Shown here one piece after another: positions 6,132 through 9,028 of a stretch of 9,028 nucleotides of DNA. Both the position numbers and the translations under genes were made by a program. Below the pieces are notes generated by a model. The model saw only the letters and a list, made by a program, of their open reading frames with translations, was not told the origin of the DNA and did no database searches. Source of the DNA: Candidatus Glassbacteria bacterium RIFCSPLOWO2_12_FULL_58_11 (GTDB lineage Bacteria; Gemmatimonadota; Glassbacteria; GWA2-58-10); assembly GCA_001780825.1 (NCBI GenBank), contig MFIX01000261.1, positions 4,690 through 13,717 of the forward strand, read 5' to 3'. Numbering within the stretch: position 1 is the first letter of the stretch; each line of letters opens with the position of its first letter.

Positions 6132-6149
6132 ATCGGGACGTTTTGTCAA
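6121..6149 (-). promoter_or_regulatory. mazEF promoter
   Basis: The minus strand has a perfect -35 TTGACA (6149-6144), 17 bases, then TACATT (6126-6121) as a modest -10 (four of six consensus bases). The -10 lies inside the upstream operator palindrome. The -35 begins only 22 bases after the GH94 stop codon at 6172, so the toxin-antitoxin pair has its own promoter tucked against the neighbouring gene. No intrinsic terminator is visible between them, so some read-through from the GH94 gene is possible. Confidence 0.7.
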
Positions 6150-6171
6150 GCTTTAAGGCCGTACTTTAGAA

Positions 6172-8559
6172 TTACCCCATTTCGGCTTCCACCCGCACCA
6201 CGCTCCCTTCCGGAGCGAATGGCACAGTCCGGCCCTCGATCTCCCGGCCATCCACCCGGAGACATTTCACTCCGTGCTCTACCCCCGAGGGGTTCTTCAC
6301 CGTTATGGAATAATGCGCGCCGCGTAAGACCCGCGTGACACTGAATTCCTTCCAGCCAGGCACCGAGGGCTCGATCAACAGGCCTCCCAGAACCGGCCGC
6401 ACTCCCAGGATATACTGCTGGGCGGCCCGGACAAACCAGCCCGCGCTGCCGGTCAGCCAGCTGTTGCGCGCCCTTCCCACCTTATGGAATGGCTCCTGGG
6501 CGATATGCTGGCTGTAAACATAGGGTTCGGTCTCGTGGACTTCGGCAATCCGGCTCTTGGTCGTCGGGGCCAGGCGAATGTAGTAATCGTATGCGCGGCC
6601 CCCGCGGCCCAGCAGGGCCTCGGCCACCACAGCCCAGCTGGCCGCGTGGCAGAAAATTGAACCATTTTCCTTGTGCCCGGGCAGAACGATACTGATCGAG
6701 CCCCAGCGCGGGTCGTAGTCCGGGTAGGGCGGATCGAGCAGCGCGACCCCATGCTCGCGGGCCAGGTACTTGTGCACGCTGTCCATGACTGCCAGCGCCC
6801 GCTCGCCCTCGGCTACACCGGAGATCACCGACCAGGCCTGGGGCTCCAGGAATATCGATCCAGGGCTGACCGCTTGCCCGCCGATATAGCCTCCGCCCTT
6901 GAGCAGGATCCGGCGGTACCATGCGCCGTCCCAGGCCGCCTCATTGACGATACGCTTGATTTCCGCATAACGGGCGCGGCAGAGCGCGGCCAGCTCAGTC
7001 CTGCCGATAAATTCGGCCAGTTCGGCCAGCTCCCGCGCCGCGGCACAAAACAGCATGGCGTTGAACACGCTCTCACTCTCCATGGCCCCCGGATTGAGCC
7101 CGTCGTTCCAGTCCGCATGGCCGGTCTGGGGCAGGCCGTGCTCGCCGCGCAGCCGCCAGGTGGTGTCCAGGGTCAGGGCCAGGCGCTCGAGCAGGGTCTG
7201 TTTCTCCGGTGTGTCCCAAAAGGCGACCAATTCCCCGAGGATGCCGGTGTCCCCGGTCTCCCGGATGTACTGTCCGGCCGAAAGCGGCAGCCAGAGATGG
7301 TCATCGTAAAAATCTCGGCCATCCCCCTCGCGCGTGAGCGGGAAATAGTTGTGCAGGGCGATCCCGTCCCGGTGGATGCAGCCGGCCAGCAGCAGCAGGC
7401 GCTCGCGGGCCAGCCCCGGCTCCAAGTGGCAGGCGCCCATGATATCCTGCAGCGTGTCCCGGAAGCCCAGGCCGCGGCCGGCGCCCCACTCATAGGAGGA
7501 GATCGAGCGCGAGAGCCGGGCGGTGATATAAGAATTGTACTGGTTCCAGGTGTTGGCGCAGGTATCGAAGTCCTCGCGTGCCGGGGTGCGGGCGTGGAAA
7601 ATCTCCAGCCGCTTTCTCCACTGCGCGCGGACCGCCTCCAGCGCACCTTTCAGCCCCTCCAGATCATCCGCCGCGGAAAGGCATTCCTGCAGCTTTTCCT
7701 CGGTTTCGCCATAGGCCAGCACGAAGGCAAATTCGACGCTACCGCCCGGCGGAAGTGCCCACTGGTGGGTCAGCCCGCAGAGCGGCCAGTCCCCCGGCCC
7801 CGCGAAATTAGTGTCTTCGCCGGTCTCCAGCACACGGGGGTTCGACTCGCTACGCCAGATATCGCCCAGGAACTGCTGGCGTTCGGCGTTGTATCCCGCC
7901 GGCGGATGGGAGGACCTGAACCCGGCATACTGACGGACCCAGACCATGTTGTCCAGCCCGGTCCCGACATCATTGTAGCTGTGATGGACTATCGTGCCAT
8001 TGTCGTAGTAATAGCGGCTGCACTTGGGGCAGTTGTCCAGGTTGAGCAGATCGCGCAGGGTGCCCCAGAAATTGAACTCGGCATAGGAATAGCTGCGGAG
8101 CGTTCTCTCGGAGGGTCCGGTGTTGGTCAGGCGGACCAGCCAGACCTCGGCCGGGCGGTCCGGCAGAACGAAATAGGTGATCTGCGAGCCGATACCATGA
8201 TAGCCGGCCTGAATGCGCTGAGTGTTGAGTCCCACCCGGCAGCGGAAGCTGAACTCGCTTTTCGGCTTGGGCACGGGCGACCAGGTGGCGGACCAGTACT
8301 CCCCGGACTGCTGGTCGCGCAGATAAAGCCAGCGGCCCGGTCGGTCGGCGGGAACCGAGTTGAAACGGTAGCGCAGCAGCTTGCGGTCTTTGGGGCTGAG
8401 GAAAAAGGAGGTGCCGCCGCCGGTGTGGCTGATCAGCGCGCAGTAGCCGAGATCGTTGATCAGGTAGTTGTACCACGGCTGCGGGGTGTCCGGGCGAGTG
8501 ATAACGTACTCGTGCTTTTCCTCGTCGAAATAACCGAACGGGCCCTCGGCGATCTCCAT
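6172..8559 (-). CDS. GH94 glycoside phosphorylase (cellobiose phosphorylase-like)
   Basis: A 795-residue enzyme close to the usual length of GH94 cellobiose phosphorylases (about 810). The family uses phosphate to split a beta-linked disaccharide into a sugar 1-phosphate and a free sugar in the cytoplasm. The N-terminal GYFDEEKHEYVITRPDTPQPW and the following LISHTGGGTSFF region match the family start. Later come GRGLGFRDTLQDIMG (361-375), the catalytic HADWND (481-486) with the general-acid aspartate, HKENGSIFCH, VHETEPYVYSQ and NSWLTGSAGW, the last two holding the phosphate-contacting residues of characterised members. No signal peptide is seen. ATG 8559 follows GAGGAG by 5 bases and starts just before the conserved sequence. 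An in-frame GTG at 8706 would add 49 unrelated residues. Cellobiose is the likeliest substrate, but a GLN instead of the usual CLN after HADWND and a CPKC pair (about 177-180) leave other beta-disaccharides open. No transporter or cellulase gene adjoins it. Confidence 0.9.
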   Translation of the reverse strand: MEIAEGPFGYFDEEKHEYVITRPDTPQPWYNYLINDLGYCALISHTGGGTSFFLSPKDRKLLRYRFNSVPADRPGRWLYLRDQQSGEYWSATWSPVPKPKSEFSFRCRVGLNTQRIQAGYHGIGSQITYFVLPDRPAEVWLVRLTNTGPSERTLRSYSYAEFNFWGTLRDLLNLDNCPKCSRYYYDNGTIVHHSYNDVGTGLDNMVWVRQYAGFRSSHPPAGYNAERQQFLGDIWRSESNPRVLETGEDTNFAGPGDWPLCGLTHQWALPPGGSVEFAFVLAYGETEEKLQECLSAADDLEGLKGALEAVRAQWRKRLEIFHARTPAREDFDTCANTWNQYNSYITARLSRSISSYEWGAGRGLGFRDTLQDIMGACHLEPGLARERLLLLAGCIHRDGIALHNYFPLTREGDGRDFYDDHLWLPLSAGQYIRETGDTGILGELVAFWDTPEKQTLLERLALTLDTTWRLRGEHGLPQTGHADWNDGLNPGAMESESVFNAMLFCAAARELAELAEFIGRTELAALCRARYAEIKRIVNEAAWDGAWYRRILLKGGGYIGGQAVSPGSIFLEPQAWSVISGVAEGERALAVMDSVHKYLAREHGVALLDPPYPDYDPRWGSISIVLPGHKENGSIFCHAASWAVVAEALLGRGGRAYDYYIRLAPTTKSRIAEVHETEPYVYSQHIAQEPFHKVGRARNSWLTGSAGWFVRAAQQYILGVRPVLGGLLIEPSVPGWKEFSVTRVLRGAHYSITVKNPSGVEHGVKCLRVDGREIEGRTVPFAPEGSVVRVEAEMG

Positions 8560-8643
8560 CGCGGCTCCTCGTGTATCAAAATTTATATATTCGTTATCGC
8601 CTGAATCTCCTTGACGGCCGGCCGGGCCGGAAAGGCAAAAAAT

Positions 8644-8672
8644 AATATATAGCCGGCCTTCAGACAGCGCAA
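8644..8672 (-). promoter_or_regulatory. Possible promoter of the GH94 gene
   Basis: On the minus strand TTGCGC (8672-8667), 17 bases, then TATATT (8649-8644). The -10 is good (five of six) and the -35 weak (three of six). Transcription would begin near 8637, giving a leader of about 78 bases before ATG 8559 and excluding the upstream GTG start. Other AT-rich hexamers nearby (TATATAAAT near 8580) make this uncertain. Confidence 0.35.
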
Positions 8673-8843
8673 ATGAATCCACCGGCGCCTTAGCCTCCTT
8701 CACCACCCCTGGCCGCCTACTAGGGCACGACTTCCGGGAGAGCCAAAAGCATTGCGCCGTTTTTAATCGACAGTAGATTTGAAATTAAGGGCCGCTTATA
8801 GGCATGCCTTTTGCGTTTAAGGTGCCTGCCGGGCTAAAAACTG

Positions 8844-8855
8844 TCAAATATTTGA
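8844..8855. promoter_or_regulatory. 12-bp perfect palindrome upstream of the right-edge gene
   Basis: TCAAATATTTGA at 8844-8855 is fully self-complementary and ends 29 bases before ATG 8885. Its position fits an operator for the plus-strand gene. A palindrome of this length in AT-rich DNA can arise by chance, and no flanking extension or second copy is seen. Confidence 0.3.
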
Positions 8856-8884
8856 GAGTCCGGTTTCTAAATGTGGGGTTATAA

Positions 8885-9028
8885 ATGCTGAGTCGCAACT
8901 TCAAATTTAGCCTGCTGTTCCTTATGACCTTCGGGGTGGGATGCCTTTTGGCCCAGTCCGTGGCCGGCTCTGCGGAGGCGCGGCTGACCGCGTCTCTTGA
9001 CTCCCTGTCCGGGCAGCGGGATTCGGCT
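8885..9028 (+). CDS. N-terminus of an exported protein of unknown function, cut by right edge
   Basis: The frame is open for 48 codons from ATG 8885 to the edge. The start MLSRNFKFSLLFLMTFGVGC, followed by LLAQSVAGSAEA, is a convincing signal peptide: basic N-region, hydrophobic core, and a plausible signal peptidase I site after AEA at residue 32. A cysteine at 20 in GVGC is a poor lipobox. The residues after it (LTASLDSLSGQRDSA) look like the start of a helical, Ser/Asp-rich region, but too little is present to assign a family. The ribosome site is weak (GGGG, 8 bases before ATG). The codon pattern and signal peptide make a real gene likely. Confidence 0.6.
   Translation, partial: MLSRNFKFSLLFLMTFGVGCLLAQSVAGSAEARLTASLDSLSGQRDSA

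Larger units (their letters stand above)
8560..8884. other. Divergent intergenic region between GH94 and an exported-protein gene
   Basis: 325 bases without a convincing gene. It holds the GH94 ribosome site and candidate promoter, a GC-rich patch of repeated GGCC/CCGG units (about 8613-8631) that can pair with the AGCCGGCC at 8651-8658, and AT-rich DNA toward the plus-strand gene. An open frame continues from the GH94 gene to 8706 but shows no family similarity. No tRNA, riboswitch or terminator is recognised. Regulators of both flanking genes probably bind here. Confidence 0.5.

Noticed and set aside
6673..8604. 643-codon open frame on the plus strand opposite the GH94 gene
   Set aside because: It is an antisense shadow of a GC-rich gene: no recognisable motif, low-complexity Gly/Ala/Arg-rich translation, and the opposite strand encodes a complete GH94 enzyme.

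Overview
The window reads as chromosomal DNA of a GC-rich Gram-negative bacterium. Signal peptides, a periplasmic-type hydrolase and a predicted outer-membrane barrel support the Gram-negative call. The sequence alone does not let me name a phylum, and I see no IS element, integrase, CRISPR array, rRNA or complete tRNA. Coding is dense and mostly on the minus strand, with AT-rich regulatory gaps.

Layout, left to right. (1) At 1-1461 on the minus strand lies a two-gene unit. A short PadR-type repressor is followed, with a 4-base ATGA overlap, by a polytopic 4Fe-4S membrane protein that runs off the left edge. It is driven by a near-consensus sigma70 promoter (TTGACA-N17-TATGAT) embedded in an inverted-repeat operator. 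A second palindrome sharing a 10-mer lies about 95 bp upstream. (2) At 1591-4208 on the minus strand are a secreted M20 peptidase/amidohydrolase of the AbgB type and a secreted barrel-like protein of the 'phenol MetA degradation/transporter' type, closed by a clear intrinsic terminator. (3) At 4431-5408 on the plus strand is a stand-alone DHH-family phosphoesterase with all motifs intact. (4) At 5483-6149 on the minus strand is a mazE-mazF toxin-antitoxin pair. The two genes overlap by 7 bases, and their promoter carries a striking nested palindromic operator. The toxin has changes at positions regarded as catalytic in E. coli MazF. (5) At 6172-8559 on the minus strand is a GH94 glycoside phosphorylase of the cellobiose-phosphorylase type. 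(6) At 8560-8884 is a divergent intergenic region. (7) From 8885 on the plus strand is the start of an exported protein cut by the right edge.

How the genes fit together. The PadR/iron-sulfur pair and the mazEF pair are self-contained regulated units. The hydrolase and barrel protein could form one scavenging transcription unit: an exported amide hydrolase plus an envelope protein. The GH94 enzyme would phosphorolyse an imported beta-linked disaccharide in the cytoplasm, but no transporter or cellulase partner is visible. I see no evidence that the whole window forms one system. The most distinctive signals are the two promoter-operator architectures and the altered MazF active site.
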